From the NCBI RefSeq assembly GCF_025399195.1, contig NW_026252089.1, positions 496,001 to 560,000 of the forward strand: a DNA stretch of 64,000 nucleotides. Reading direction: 5' to 3'. This document shows, piece after piece, positions 1 to 13,483 of this stretch (position 1 is its first letter; each line of letters starts with the position of its first letter). The stretch is from Umbelopsis ramanniana AG (lineage: Eukaryota; Mucoromycota; Umbelopsidomycetes; Umbelopsidales; Umbelopsidaceae). The translations under genes were made by a program, and so were the position numbers. The notes under the pieces were generated by a model. It saw only the letters and a program-made list of their open reading frames with translations. It was not told where the DNA came from and did not search any database.

Positions 1-1064
1 TTCAGCTGACGGTCGTTTCAAAGGTCCATTGGACTGCTTTCTGTCGACCGTTCGCAAAGAAGGTGTGCGAGCCTTATACAAAGGCGCGACTCCGCCCTTG
101 GTGGGGTGGATGTTCATGGACAGTATTATGTAAGGTTCAAATGTGTGGCTGTTGAATGTGTTCCGCACAGTGGGCTGATAGGCGTTTTCTTTTTTTTTTC
201 CTTGGAAAAAAAAAATCTATCGTGTTTAGGCTGGGAACCGTGCACAATACAAGGATGATGCTTAAATCATATAATGGCGACCGTCCACTGAGTGTGTTTC
301 AACATGGTCTAGCAGGTCTAGCGGGTGGATTGACGGTTTCATTTGTTGCCACACCTGTTGAGCAAATCAAATCAAGGCTTCAAGTTCAGTACAGCGATGG
401 TGCTGCTCGTATTTACAGTGGTCCCATCGACTGCGCACGCAAAATTGCCAAGAACAACGGAGTTTTCAAAGGATTATGGAAGGGATTGTTGCCCACCATG
501 GCCTTTAGATCATGGTTCTTTGTGTTCTGGGCCTCCTATGAGGTAAATAGCTGTCGTAAGCCATCATACGCATGTGGGACAGAGACAAATTGTACTCATG
601 GCATTTTTTTTCCACATCACTTAGGTATATTCTAGGGAACTGAGAAAGCGTGGATACTCAGATAGCACGGTTACTTTTATTGCTGGTGGTCTCAGTGCCA
701 ATACTTTCTGGCTTGGATGTTTCCCTACAGGTACGCTTTTTTGGCTGGTCTAATCTGCCTTATGCCACAATGACATTTCTCACCAACATTATATCTCAAA
801 AAGATGTCGTCAAGAATAGATATATGACCCAACCAGATGTGAATCCACCACGGTTCCCTACTGTTCGAAGTGTGGCGAGATTCGTTTACCAAACTGAAGG
901 CTTGAAGGGATTTTACAGAGGTAACACCTTTTGACCTATGCCCATGTCACTCACCACTTCTAACCCTCACCTCAGGTTTCCTTCCCTCCTTCTTGCGAGC
1001 ATTCCCCACTAACGCCTCGGCCGTCCTGGCCTTTGAAACGGTCATGAAGTTGCTTCACGAATAG
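1..1064 (+). CDS. Mitochondrial carrier family protein (5' partial)
   Basis: Solute carrier of the inner mitochondrial membrane (SLC25 family); the substrate cannot be told from this fragment. Reconstructed exons are <1..129, 230..542, 625..730, 804..920 and 976..1064 (at least 250 aa), all joined at GT-AG sites with the frame kept. Two of the three Px[DE]xx[KR] carrier signatures are visible: PVEQIKSR in the middle repeat, and PTDVVKNR in the last repeat, which is only formed when the 731..803 intron is removed. GLWKGLLP and GFYRGFLPS match the glycine-rich end of each repeat. The start codon and first signature lie upstream of the window. The gene is followed by an AATAAA-like signal and converges on the PKA gene. 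The family is certain; transport specificity is unknown. Confidence 0.9.
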
Positions 1065-1116
1065 ACACTCCCTTAGATAACATAGACTAACCTTGTTAAT
1101 ATCTATACCTGCTTTG

Positions 1117-1122
1117 AATAAA
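1117..1122 (+). terminator. Poly(A) signal AATAAA of the carrier gene
   Basis: AATAAA lies 53 nt after the carrier stop codon, inside the 213-bp convergent gap with the PKA gene. Position and strand fit a polyadenylation signal; no transcript evidence is available. Confidence 0.4.
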
Positions 1123-1277
1123 GCTAACCCACTTCAGTTCATGAAAATATCCTTTTTCTTTTCTTTTAATATCACGTTTGACCCTATAATACAATATTGT
1201 GGAAAGGAAGTAAAAAGAAATGCAGAAAGATCTAGTAATGAAACACAAAAAGAAAGATGAAACAAGTGTGTGTAGGC

Positions 1278-2995
<1,718 letters not shown>

Positions 2996-5123
2996 AACTT
3001 CCCGCCACAGTTAAAGATTGTTAGAACACTGAAGTATAGTGTGGAAAGGGACCAAAGCTCTGGAGAACCCAAAAACCAGCCCAAAAAAAAAAGATCAATT
3101 TCCCCCAATGGGATCTGGCCCTTGGCTTCCCTCTAAAGTGGGAAATAAAGACGCCCTATTTTACTCATAGAAAATCATAGGTTTGCCTTTCTCCAGAACC
3201 AATCGGATCTGACACAGACCTCGGTGACCGTCGGTTTCAAAGACGTCTTTGGCTAAGGATAGTTTAATTCTTCGCATGATGTTCCAATAGCCAACATAAG
3301 CAAGGTCAAGTAAGACCAAAAAAAAAAAAAAAGTTGGTAGAAGAAAGGGATCAGTGCACTGCTAAGGTAAGTCATTCGTCTTTCATCAACAGCAAGCGCA
3401 ATTGAACCCTAAAGATATCAGTCCGTAATGCTACCTCAGAAAACAGAATAGAGAACACAATTGAAGCCATTGAAAGTTTGCTTTAGGCTTCTACTGAGGT
3501 GCACGCTGTCAGTGTTGTGTATGTTGGGAAAAAAAAAAAGGGTCCTATGTCACCAATGAAACCGTCTTGTCTGATAATTCTACGTTTAAAAAAACATGAG
3601 ATTGCAAAAAGCACCTATTTTACATTGCTCATAATATCCAAGAACTATAAAATGGAAGTACAGTGATTGATTGCTTTCATCATTTAAGTGACAGGCTTCA
3701 ATTATCTATTCGGCCAACATTTACAATAGCCGAAATCAAAGAGTTTGACTGAAGCAAGATCCTTTGAAACTATATGGTTGATGACGAACAGTTTGAGATG
3801 ACTGCAATTGAACATGAATTTCACCACATTCATTTCACAAATGTTTAATAATTAAAAAGCGAGGCTATGTCAGAATTGATGTGAAATACACCGTTTGCGG
3901 AATGGTTTCTGGAGTCTTTTTTTGTCACATATTACTGTTTATTCATATCAATCTGTCCCCATCCTATGATGACAGATTATCTATAATAATGAAATATAAA
4001 AGAAAACAATAGCATACGAGAGAGGATGGCCTGGGAATTTTTTCAATTCTCACAGTCATTAGTAAGTCGAATATAGGTAAGAGAAACTGAATAATTTGTC
4101 ACTTTCCTGTGATGGCTGATACTCAACTCGATGTTTTTATCCAATATTACCTTTATAATGATAACATATAACATCTATCAATAAATGACGGCCCGAAGTG
4201 CATCACTTTCACAGTTGGATGAGTCGTTTGGATTAGTACATGAATGGCTGCTTGCGAGGCGATATATGCACGTACATAAAGTATTATAAAGCAATGACTT
4301 TTGCATTTGTTTGACTTTCATAACGGAGTGGCATCCACTGATTTTATTTGCTGACACCGACGGACGGAAAAAAAATCAGCGCTTGAATACGCCATCATCT
4401 TGAAATGCTGCCTTAAACCTACAGCTATCAATAAAAAAGACGCGGCCGTGACCTCAAATGCAACATCTCTGATTTTCAAAGAGGACGCTCGATAGAAATA
4501 TGTCGTTGCGATTTCTCTGCTTGATAAAAATTGTGGTAAATGTATTTGATATTTTTCCGAGACTTATTTAACATTCAATACCGTACTCAGTACATCATCA
4601 TGCTGATCTGTCACATTTATTATATATCCGCGAGATTTAAGCAATACGTACGGTTGGTTCTGTATTTGTATACCATGGGCAAATACAATAATGTCGATGC
4701 AAAATTTATATTTCAGGGGAGTTTGATATAACTCTTCTGAAAAATTCTGATATATGCTCATAAAGACACCAACACAAAGAGCCTCGAAAAGGTTAGATTT
4801 TCATCAGAGTCTACAACAAGACTAGACGCTGTATGTCGCTAATAGCCGCTCTAAGATAAGCAACTACAAACGAATTTTAGCTAGTGGTGGGCCGGAACAC
4901 GAACAAACAGTCGAGAACAGGTATGAATGTTTTCATTTTTTTATTTCCAATGGAAAAAAGGTTCTATATAGATGGGATGATTTCTTCTTTAAGCAGAAAA
5001 AGGTAAACAAGGAAGAAAGAGTTCAAGAGCAGGGCGATTTAGGCTAGGGCGGACCTCTTGATGGGGCATTCACAAGAAGTTATGGAGTTTGCGAAAAAAA
5101 TAGAAAGAGTGTGCTCAAACCAT
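2996..5123. other. Intergenic region, no gene recognised
   Basis: About 2.1 kb between the PKA start and the IDH2 stop. It is AT-rich with poly-A runs near 3083, 3320 and 3530 and contains only short unsupported reading frames. It should hold the PKA promoter and the IDH2 3' UTR. I see no tRNA B-box, TATA element at a convincing distance, or repeat structure. Confidence 0.5.
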
Positions 5124-6643
5124 TTAAGCAGTGAGCTTCTTGATGACAGCATCGGTGTACTGAGTGTTGGTAGAGTGACCACCCAAATCTCCAGTGAGAG
5201 TCTTACCCTCAGCGATGGTGGTCAAGACAGCCTTCTCGATGGCATCAGCTTGAGAGTACAAACGCATGTGTCTCAACATCATGATACCAGAGAGCAACAA
5301 GGCAGTAGGGTTGGCCTTATCCAATCCAGCGATATCAGGGGCAGTACCGTGAACGGCCTCGAAGATGGAAGCGTCACGACCAATGTTACCAGAGGGAGTC
5401 AAACCAAGACCTCCAATGAGACCAGCGCACATATCGGAAAGAATATCACCATACAAGTTGGGCATGACCATGACGGTATCAGCGTAGATGTTAGGGTCTT
5501 GAGTAATCTGGGGGTGGGGAGCGAGTCGTGTTAATCGACATATATAGATTTAAAACAAATGGTATGAAGAGGATACTTTACGTGGAGGCAGGCACGGTCG
5601 AGAAGAACGTCGTTGAACTTGATGCTGGGGAATTCCTTGGCGACTTGCTTGCAGACATCCAAGAACAAACCGTCAGCGAGTTTCCTAAAAAGACATACAA
5701 GATGAGCGCGCATCCTATCACAACTATTTCTTCCTTTCAAATTCCCAAATGTCTTACATGATGTTAGCCTTGTGGACGGCAGTGACGCGATCACGACCAA
5801 CCTGTTGGGCGTAGGTGAAAGCATAACGAGCGCAACGCTCAGAGGCATCCTTGGTGATCAACTTGATGGACTGGACAACGCCATCAATAACTTCGTGTTC
5901 AATACCAGAGTATTCACCTTCGGTGTTCTCACGGATAAGAACGGTGTTGACGTTCTCATAAGGAGTCTTGTAGCCAACAATAGACCGGCAGGGACGAACG
6001 TTGGCATAAAGGTTGAAAGTACGACGAAGAGTCAAGTTAAGAGAAACGTGACCCTTGCCAATGGGGGTGGCAAGGGGACCCTTCAAAGCGACGGTGTTCT
6101 TGCGGACAGACTCAATAGCGTCATCAGGGATGGCAGTCTTACCGTCCTTGATAACAGGAGTGACATCGACTTCCTCCCACTCGATGGGTACCTTGGCAGC
6201 AGAGAAAATACGCTTAACAGAGGCGGAAATCTCGGGACCAATACCTATTTTCCAATGTCCATATTAGTACAATATTACCAGATCACTTTCGACCGTCTAA
6301 CCCACACATACCGTCACCGGGAATGAGGGTAACCTCATAGTTGCCCTATAAACAGTGATAAAGGAATGGAAGGAATTGGCGATGGTGAGGTTGAGACACT
6401 TTTAAGAAAAAATGCTTTGTTATTGCAGGGATCTTCAGCATACCTTAGCGTTCTTCTGAGCACTGAAAGCCTGGGTGATGCTGGGAGTGGCGGTGGTGAT
6501 AGAACGAGCAGCATTGAGCTACAGGAGAGCAAAAAGCGTCATCAGCTACATTGTAAATGCGACACGTATCAATGGTTCAGTTTTACCTTGACAGCAGAGA
6601 ATGCTGCTGACTTAAGAGCAACGGAAGTCTTGGACAAGAACAT
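5124..6643 (-). CDS. IDH2: NAD-dependent isocitrate dehydrogenase, catalytic subunit (IDH2/IDH3A type), mitochondrial
   Basis: Oxidises isocitrate to 2-oxoglutarate in the TCA cycle as part of an Idh1/Idh2 heteromer in the matrix. Exons on the complement are 6587..6643, 6444..6518, 6312..6345, 5758..6244, 5582..5684 and 5124..5507, giving 379 aa. Residues 1-44 are Ser/Ala/Lys/Arg-rich without acidic residues, as expected of a presequence. The mature part has [20 protein letters not shown], the arginine-rich substrate loop [28 protein letters not shown], and the metal/NAD region [19 protein letters not shown] followed by [29 protein letters not shown] is characteristic of the catalytic (IDH3A/Idh2) rather than the regulatory subunit. 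The 34-nt third exon encodes the glycine-rich PGDG turn. It is divergent to the Kin1-like kinase. Confidence 0.95.
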
Positions 6644-7317
6644 TGGAGATGGAAATGGGAGAAGAGGACGGAAAACTGGGAAGTAAAAAAAATTTCTGTA
6701 AGTTGTTGCTGTTAGTGTATATACGATACTGTAAATTTTGCGTTCACTGCAATGTTGCAGGGTTCAATGGTTGATTGTCCGATTGCTATTTTTCCCGACT
6801 CTACCGAATACCTTGGACATCTTGGACGTCCTATTGAAGCCTTAGAAGCATCGAGAAGGTAGTTATTCACCGATTTCTTAAAGATTATATTGATTGGACG
6901 ATCGAAAAATAAAAAACAAACTTCCCACTGTGAAATGAGGGGTTATCTGGTAGCAAGACGAGGACTCAGTCGAACCAGTATTTCGGCTATACTGCTGTCC
7001 CGTATTAAAACGTAGCTTGGACATCCCGACATTTTAAAAATCTTGCTTTGGATAATGCTTGCTATCATGGCTTTGTAATGAGATCAACTCTTTGTAAGCA
7101 CTTCATGGCATCATTCATATTACGATATACATATCGTTTTCATTGGAAAAATAACATCGTAAAACCTCCTAACCCAATATCTTCACCCTAGCAATGAACG
7201 AAAGACACTCTTATATTCACCTCGCTGAAACTAGGCTGCAAACAATTAGGTAACAAAATCATCAATAATTAGATCCATCATTCTACTTTGCAACTTCTTT
7301 ACGATTTATTATTAGCA
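6644..7317. promoter_or_regulatory. Divergent intergenic region between IDH2 and the KIN1-like gene
   Basis: 674 bp between two start codons on opposite strands, so it must carry both promoters. It is AT-rich with A/T tracts. I see no certain TATA element, repeat or RNA gene. Confidence 0.5.
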
Positions 7318-10300
7318 ATGACTATAGTGTTACCTTGGCCCAAGAGCGGGCACAATGCAAGTCACGCGACGACCACCTCGTCCACTTCCAGCTCCTTGTG
7401 CTCATCATCTCGCCTTTCATCATCAACAGCTCCCTCCTCGGCCATGGAGCAAAACGCTCCAATACAAACTTTAAAGCCCTTACCGGCTTTGGACATGGCA
7501 GATCCTACTCTACATTCCATCATACCATCATCGCCGGCCACTCCGCTTCCCATCACAGCTCGCTCTGTTTCATTGAGCCGACGAAATCATTCAGCTGATA
7601 ATCATCAGCACACCCTTTCCGGCCGCAGCACTCCAGACGAGACTATACAACGAAAACCAAGAAAAGTCTTGGGAAACTATACCCTTAGTAAAACACTAGG
7701 TGCCGGAAGTATGGGCAAAGTTAAGCTTGCTGTCCATGGAATTACTGGCCACAAGGTATTACCATGCTTATTTTATGATGGATCATTTCTTAACTTGTGC
7801 ACGTTGAATACTCATGTCTATGCTTTTTTAGTTGGCGGTCAAGATTATTCCAAGGGCCAATATTCAAGCCATTATGGAACGGAGTAAAGATATTGAAAAA
7901 GCCAAAAAGGAACTTGAACGAGAGGAAAATCGTGAGATGAGGACAATTCGGGAAGCCAGTATCATGCTCTTGCTTCATCACCCATACATTGTCAGTTTGG
8001 AGGAAATGATGTTGATAGAACCCTATTACTACATGCTCATGGAGTATGTGAATGGGGGGCAATTGCTTGACTACATTATTGCTCACGGTAGACTGAAAGA
8101 GAAGAATGCCCGCCGATTTGCCAGACAAATTATCAGTGCTTTAGGTGAGTCAAGTTGAACCCGATCCGCATCTGACAGACACCCAGCCCAACGCAATATA
8201 TTTATCAAATTTTGGCTCTTTCCTTTTCCAGATTATTGCCACAGGAATTCCATCGTCCATAGAGGTATTGTACTCCCTGCCAAGCCAACTGACCATCTCA
8301 CAAGTTTCTAACTGATGTTTGCTGAACAGACTTGAAGATCGAAAACATTCTGATATCAAGATCTGGAAACATTAAGATTATCGACTTTGGCTTGTCCAAT
8401 CTTTTTTCGCCTCTCTCTCACCTTTCCACGTTTTGTGGTTCCCTGTATTTTGCTGCGCCAGAACTGCTCCATGCTAAACTTTACACTGGTCCCGAGGTGG
8501 ATGTATGGAGTTTTGGTATTGTACTCTATGTCCTTGTTTGTGGCAAAGTTCCCTTTGACGATCAAAGCATGCCAGCTCTTCATGCGAAGATTAAGCGCGG
8601 CGTTGTAGATTATCCAGGTTTTCTTAGTACAGGTAAGGCATTGTGGGGAAAAAAAAAATTCTGGTAGATCACATATGTAACGGTTGCTATCTTCATAATA
8701 TGTAACTTGTCTTGTTTCCTGTAGATTGTAAAAACTTGTTATCTCGCATGCTAGTCACCAACCCTAGTCATCGCGCAACCGTCTCTGAGATAGTCATGCA
8801 CCCTTGGATGAACAAAGGCTACGATGCTCCAGTCAATAACTTTTTACCATCACGCACTCCGCTCACCTTGCCGCTTGATATGGACGTGGTCCGAGCTATG
8901 ACTGGTTTTGAGTTTGGTTCCGTCGAAGAAATCAAGGAAAAACTGGAGGCCATTGTATCATCTGAATCGTATCAAAAGGCAGCCAATGCTTTGATGGTGG
9001 CATCAAAACAATATCAAGAGCATCTCGATCGGCAACAAAAACATGCAGCCATCAATCGGCGGATGACCTCTAGCTTTGTCATACCCAATGATGATCCCCA
9101 GTCTATTCCGTCCGCATACGAGCCACTTGTGTCAATTTACTATCTTGCGAAAGAGAAAATGGAACGCGAGCGAGCTTCGTCGTCTACACCACTCCGCAAA
9201 AAATTCTCAGATAGTCAACTTATAGAGCGTGCCTACGATAATGAGCTCCCATCAACATCTAACCATATACCCGGTGAATCTCACTTCACGACGATACCAC
9301 AAGACCAACGTCCAACATTTGCGCGAAAGCATAGCAGTAGCGCATTGGCTAACTTTGGCAGAAGATCCAAACCGAAAGTCCGATTAGACGATGACGGTAA
9401 CGTTATTGGATTCGAGAACACCAATGCTTCAACAGACGAACCAAGCGGCTTTGGTAGACTGTTCAATCGTGGTCGAAAGAGCGTTGACTCCACTCGCAGC
9501 GATATTTCTGCTAAAGACGAAAAGAAAGGAACCGGAGTCTTCCGACGATTGAGCCTTGCCCTAAATCGCAATTCCTTGGATGGTAAACGAGAACGAGGCC
9601 ATGCGCGAGTTCAAAGTGCCAGTGGCGTTGTGCCTAGTACCAGCAGCAATGCAAGAAGTAAAATGGGGGCACGACAATTATCCTCTGCTTCACAGTTGTC
9701 CAAGACTTGCATTACGGCCAATCAACTGCAACAAACCATACCTATTGCACCTAACCAGGATCAACCCGTACCCGTGTCGCCCTCCATCTCAGCGCCTCAG
9801 CCTTCAGCGAGCAAACGAGCTTCAGGACAGTTCACTGGGACGTCGCCTATCAAGGATTTGGGGGGTAAGTTTACAACCTTGTTACAGCGAGCAACCTCCA
9901 TCAATGACCGTAGAAGAGCAAGAAAGCAATCCACGAGTAGCCATCTGTCATCACCATACGATCCCATGTCACCACCTCCTACTCCACCCAAAACATCAGA
10001 GGCAACACGATCTTACCAAGCGGCCACCATCTCTTCTCATCAAAGGTCTGCTTCGCATGGTGGTTCTAGAACACCTCAAACATCTTCTGTAAATGCAACC
10101 GTAAACCACCATAACCAACCTTCCACATCCTCTAGTGGAAATGCGGATCAAAGTATCCGCCCGGTATTTGTAAAGGGACTCTTTTCAGTAGCAACCACAT
10201 CTACAAAAGAACCTTCTGTGATTCGTGCCGACTTGATACGAGTGCTGGATCAACTTGATGTCAAGTGGCGTGAAGGTCAAGGCCGATTTGAATGTGTACA

Positions 10301-10553
10301 CATGCCAAGCATTGAAATTGGCAAGATATCCGAAAAGCGTCTTCCTCCTCTGCCAAATGGAGATTCGGCTTCTTCACCTGAAGCTCCTATTCCTGCCGCC
10401 CAGGTACCAGACATGGTTGTACGGTTTGAAATCAACATCGTAAAAGTGCCTTGGTTATTGGGCATGCATGGTATCCAATTCCGTCGCGTAGGCGGCCACC
10501 CATGGCAGTATAAAAACATGTGTTCTAAAATCCTTAGTGAAGTCAAATTGTAA
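7318..10553 (+). CDS. KIN1: Kin1/Par-1/MARK-type Ser/Thr kinase with KA1 domain
   Basis: Polarity and cell-surface kinase of the CAMK/AMPK-related group. Exons are 7318..7755, 7832..8144, 8232..8264, 8330..8632 and 8725..10553, giving 971 aa. The start is the first ATG of the open frame. Residues 1-115 are Ser/Thr/Pro-rich. The kinase domain spans about 118-390: [18 protein letters not shown], then a charged insert rich in Lys/Glu before REA, as in fungal Kin1 proteins. HRDLKIEN is assembled across two introns, and [18 protein letters not shown] and HPWM follow. A 33-nt exon encodes only the strand leading into HRD. The middle 450 residues are basic, Ser-rich and probably phosphoregulated. 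The last ~50 residues ([21 protein letters not shown] and onward) form a KA1 membrane-binding domain. No UBA domain is evident. Confidence 0.93.
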
Positions 10554-12434
10554 CACTTTTTTGAAGCACCTATTTTCCCCAATCACATTTTGCAATATAA
10601 CTTAATAACCTGCGTGTCTCTTTACATTACATTCACAGACGTATCCCATTTTTGGTTCTCAATACATTTAACAGAGAAACATTTCAAAACTACTTATAGA
10701 AGTTCTCCTGCACTGTTACATTTCCTAAACACTGTATATGCCACTATTTTTTTTAATGTTGCCGCTAAAATGCCGACGTGATGGTGGATTGAACAAACTC
10801 CTTATGGAGAAAACATAGACCCGGACAAGCTATTGAGGATAGTGTGCTCCATGTCCGTATTTTCGTTCTACCGATGCTATCAGTAAGCGTGAGCTCTAAG
10901 TGCAGTCAGTCAACGCTTCAAAGTGGAAGCCTCCGAAAAATTCCGAATGGGCCGTGCTTGCCACTTAGTGATCATATAGCGCTTTTCGATCCACATTACA
11001 TAAAAGCCTTGTATTTTCGATTTTCTACATGATCGGAGAACCAATTCAACACGGGCGGGATAAACTTGTAAAACCCCGTTTCTGGGCAAAACATTTAAGA
11101 TGTTTTGCCGACTAGTAATACGATATACCCGCAGCTGTAGCGATGTTTGCATTGTTCGATAAACGAGCAAATTTCCAGCTTCCCGTTTTCTCTTAAATGG
11201 CGGCGGCCTCTAAATGCCCCTTAGTTACGGTAGAAGTTTTACTTGTCTATGTCTTCATTCAGTTGTTTATACAATATTTAGTAGAACCGTCATCATTGAC
11301 TTAAAAAAAGTCCTGCCAATCCAGTTTGTTCTCATCGAGTGCTCGCCTAACGAAGCGGAAGTGGGTTTCCGCACAGCCAGGAAAAAGTGCAAAGTATTGA
11401 ATAGTTGGGTGGCACATTTGCAGCCTTAATTTCTTCTGCTACTCATGATTTTCATCCATGCTGATCCACTCCAGCTTAGCCATACGATCTAAATATTTCG
11501 CTCACTTTTTTGTTACGTTGTTGACGTTGGAACGCCATCCACCAAATTCGAAATCTTGGAATCGACGTTAGCGGCTAAGTCGCGTGTGACAAAGCCCAAA
11601 TTGAACCACCGTCATGGGACGTTTCCACGGTAGTTAAAGTATCTAGGCCATGAGAGTGACATATAATGTCATGTTCAGACGGAAAGAGTGTTGGATGAAT
11701 GCCATTATAATTAGTACAGTTGGAGTACGCTGCGGTGGGGTGCGGTACAAGAGCCACATAAGGTCCGGTCTCTGATTCGAAAGCCGGAGAAATTAATGTT
11801 CATTCGTCATGAATAAGCAGGCAGCTTACTGCGAACTCCGGGAAATATAGAATGCACTGGTATGAAATGGACCACATCTGTAGGTATTCTGCACTGATTT
11901 TGGTCAGTCAGCTTGGAACATTATGTGAGTGCGCATACGAAATTAGGCTCATACGTTTAATCTGCGACAATGGCAGTGTTAGTAACGAGTGCAGACGACA
12001 GAAATTGTGTGATAAACTACACAGATTCATTTGTGGTTACACGAGATCTTTTCTTTTTTGGATGTTTCTCTATTGGCACTTTGAATTCCACATTCAGTGA
12101 TATTCAATTCGTAAGCCAGGAAATAATTGGTTCCATAGACACCGAAACAAAGCCTTGCATTTTGATTGGGCCTTGGCATTAGGTACAGAGCCGGTGGTCC
12201 GACTAATTTGTTAGGTGAGTCTGTGGTTAAACTATAACCCCGGTTACCGGAGTATCCTGACTTTCCCAATTGACAGCAAGCGGGCGGAAACAAGGCTTTT
12301 CGGCAGTACTTGACTTCCGTTAGAAATGACTATTAAAGCCTACACAGTTTATCCATTCAAAATCGTACAACCTCTTTTTTTTTTTTCTCCTTCTTCTTCC
12401 TCTCGCTCCATACATTTTTCGTCACTCATCTGTC
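10554..12434. other. Intergenic region, no gene recognised
   Basis: About 1.9 kb between the kinase stop and the cyclin start, both on the plus strand. Reading frames up to 88 codons lack family signals and plausible splice partners. A C/T-rich stretch with a poly-T run (about 12371-12411) directly precedes the cyclin ATG and looks like an initiator/5' UTR pyrimidine patch. A perfect 10-bp inverted repeat lies at 11085-11109. Confidence 0.5.
11085..11109. repeat. Perfect inverted repeat, 10-bp arms with 5-nt loop
   Basis: GGCAAAACAT, then TTAAG, then ATGTTTTGCC. The arms are exact reverse complements. It lies in the gap between the KIN1-like and cyclin genes, about 530 bp after the kinase stop. 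It could be a hairpin in a 3' region or a dyad binding site; nothing more can be said. Confidence 0.7.
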
Positions 12435-13483
12435 ATGAACAAAAACAACCGCCCATTAAGAGACAAGAGCAAGTCAACTGATCCAGACGACTGCCTAAGA
12501 CGACCAGCTTCACGACCGTGCTTCAAAAATCAATGGCAGCGACAGCGAGAAGAGCAGGATAAAGCAGCTTACCAACGACATTGCGCAGAACGACTTGCCT
12601 CAGTCTACAATGGCAATACTACCCAAGCTATCTTGTTTTTGAAGGCCATAAAGGCCAACAACCGTGAACCTATGCAGCCTTTTACTATACGTAAGCATAA
12701 AGACATTCCAAATTTCTCTTGTAATTTTTTTTTTTTTTTTTTTTCCATTTCTCATCTCTTACAAATACCTCCTCTGCAGCATCCCTTGCAGCTGATATTT
12801 TGAAAAACTGGGAAGGCGAAGAACCCAACAGCAGCCGAACTGCTCAGCTTGCAGAAACAATCAACAATTTGCTCACTACCACTGCCATCAAGGGAGTCAC
12901 CGACTTAGATGCAGCCATAGTGAAAACTTGCGCCAACAGGTCAGCCATGCCTGTAGCTTGCCCTACTACGACTATGATGGTCGCCATATGCTATATCCAA
13001 CGGCTAAAACGAAAGTATCAAAACGTAAAAGGCGCTCGTGGTTGTAGTCAGCGACTTTTGCTAGTCGCTTACATGATCAGCGCAAAATACATCCACGCTT
13101 GCTTGCGAACCATTGTTGATTCTTCACAGCATCGCCAGGCTGAGCCGCAACAAATGAAGGAACCTGTCAGTGTTTCAATCATGCCCTCTACTACTGTAGT
13201 CGAACCTGTTTCTCCTCAAGCACCTAAGGCTGTTCCAGTTCTTGGATCCGCTAGAGAACCAGATTCCCCACCTGCCTCACCGCCAATGACCAGCGCAAAA
13301 CCACCACAACCCACTGCTGCCCAACTTTACCGTATGGAATTGGAGTTCCTTCACTTCCTGGACTACGACCTTTTGGTCCCCAATCCATGCGCTCTCATCG
13401 ACTGGTGGTATCGCTGTGTTCGCGACCATGATGCTTCCGCTCTTGAATATAAGCCTGATGCCGTTCAAGATGAAAAAATATAA
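12435..13483 (+). CDS. Pho80/Pcl-type cyclin with Pro-rich insertion
   Basis: Cyclin-fold protein, probably a partner of a Pho85/Cdk5-like kinase. Exons are 12435..12690 and 12780..13483 (319 aa); the single intron has an 18-nt poly-T tract. Residues 1-85 are basic and polar. The cyclin region starts near residue 105 (LAETINNLLTTT). It includes PTTTMMVAICYIQRLKRKY, the expected helix-1 region with its basic residues, and LLLVAYMISAKYI, the conserved AAK-like helix. About 65 residues rich in Pro, Ser and Val (13125-13320) then separate this from LYRMELEFLHFLDYDLLV, which resembles the Pho80-family helix that ends the core. The insertion sits where Pho80 cyclins have a short loop. The family call rests on this helix order, not on a database match. 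Confidence 0.75.

Noticed and set aside
5058-6326. Long plus-strand frames opposite IDH2 (158 and 184 codons)
   Set aside because: They are antisense to highly conserved IDH2 exons and cross its splice sites.
9580-10092. 170-codon plus-strand frame inside the KIN1-like gene
   Set aside because: An alternative frame within the long coding exon 5; no independent signals.
11751-11790. GATTCGAA-containing stretch resembling a tRNA T-arm
   Set aside because: No A-box at the right distance and no cloverleaf stems can be formed.
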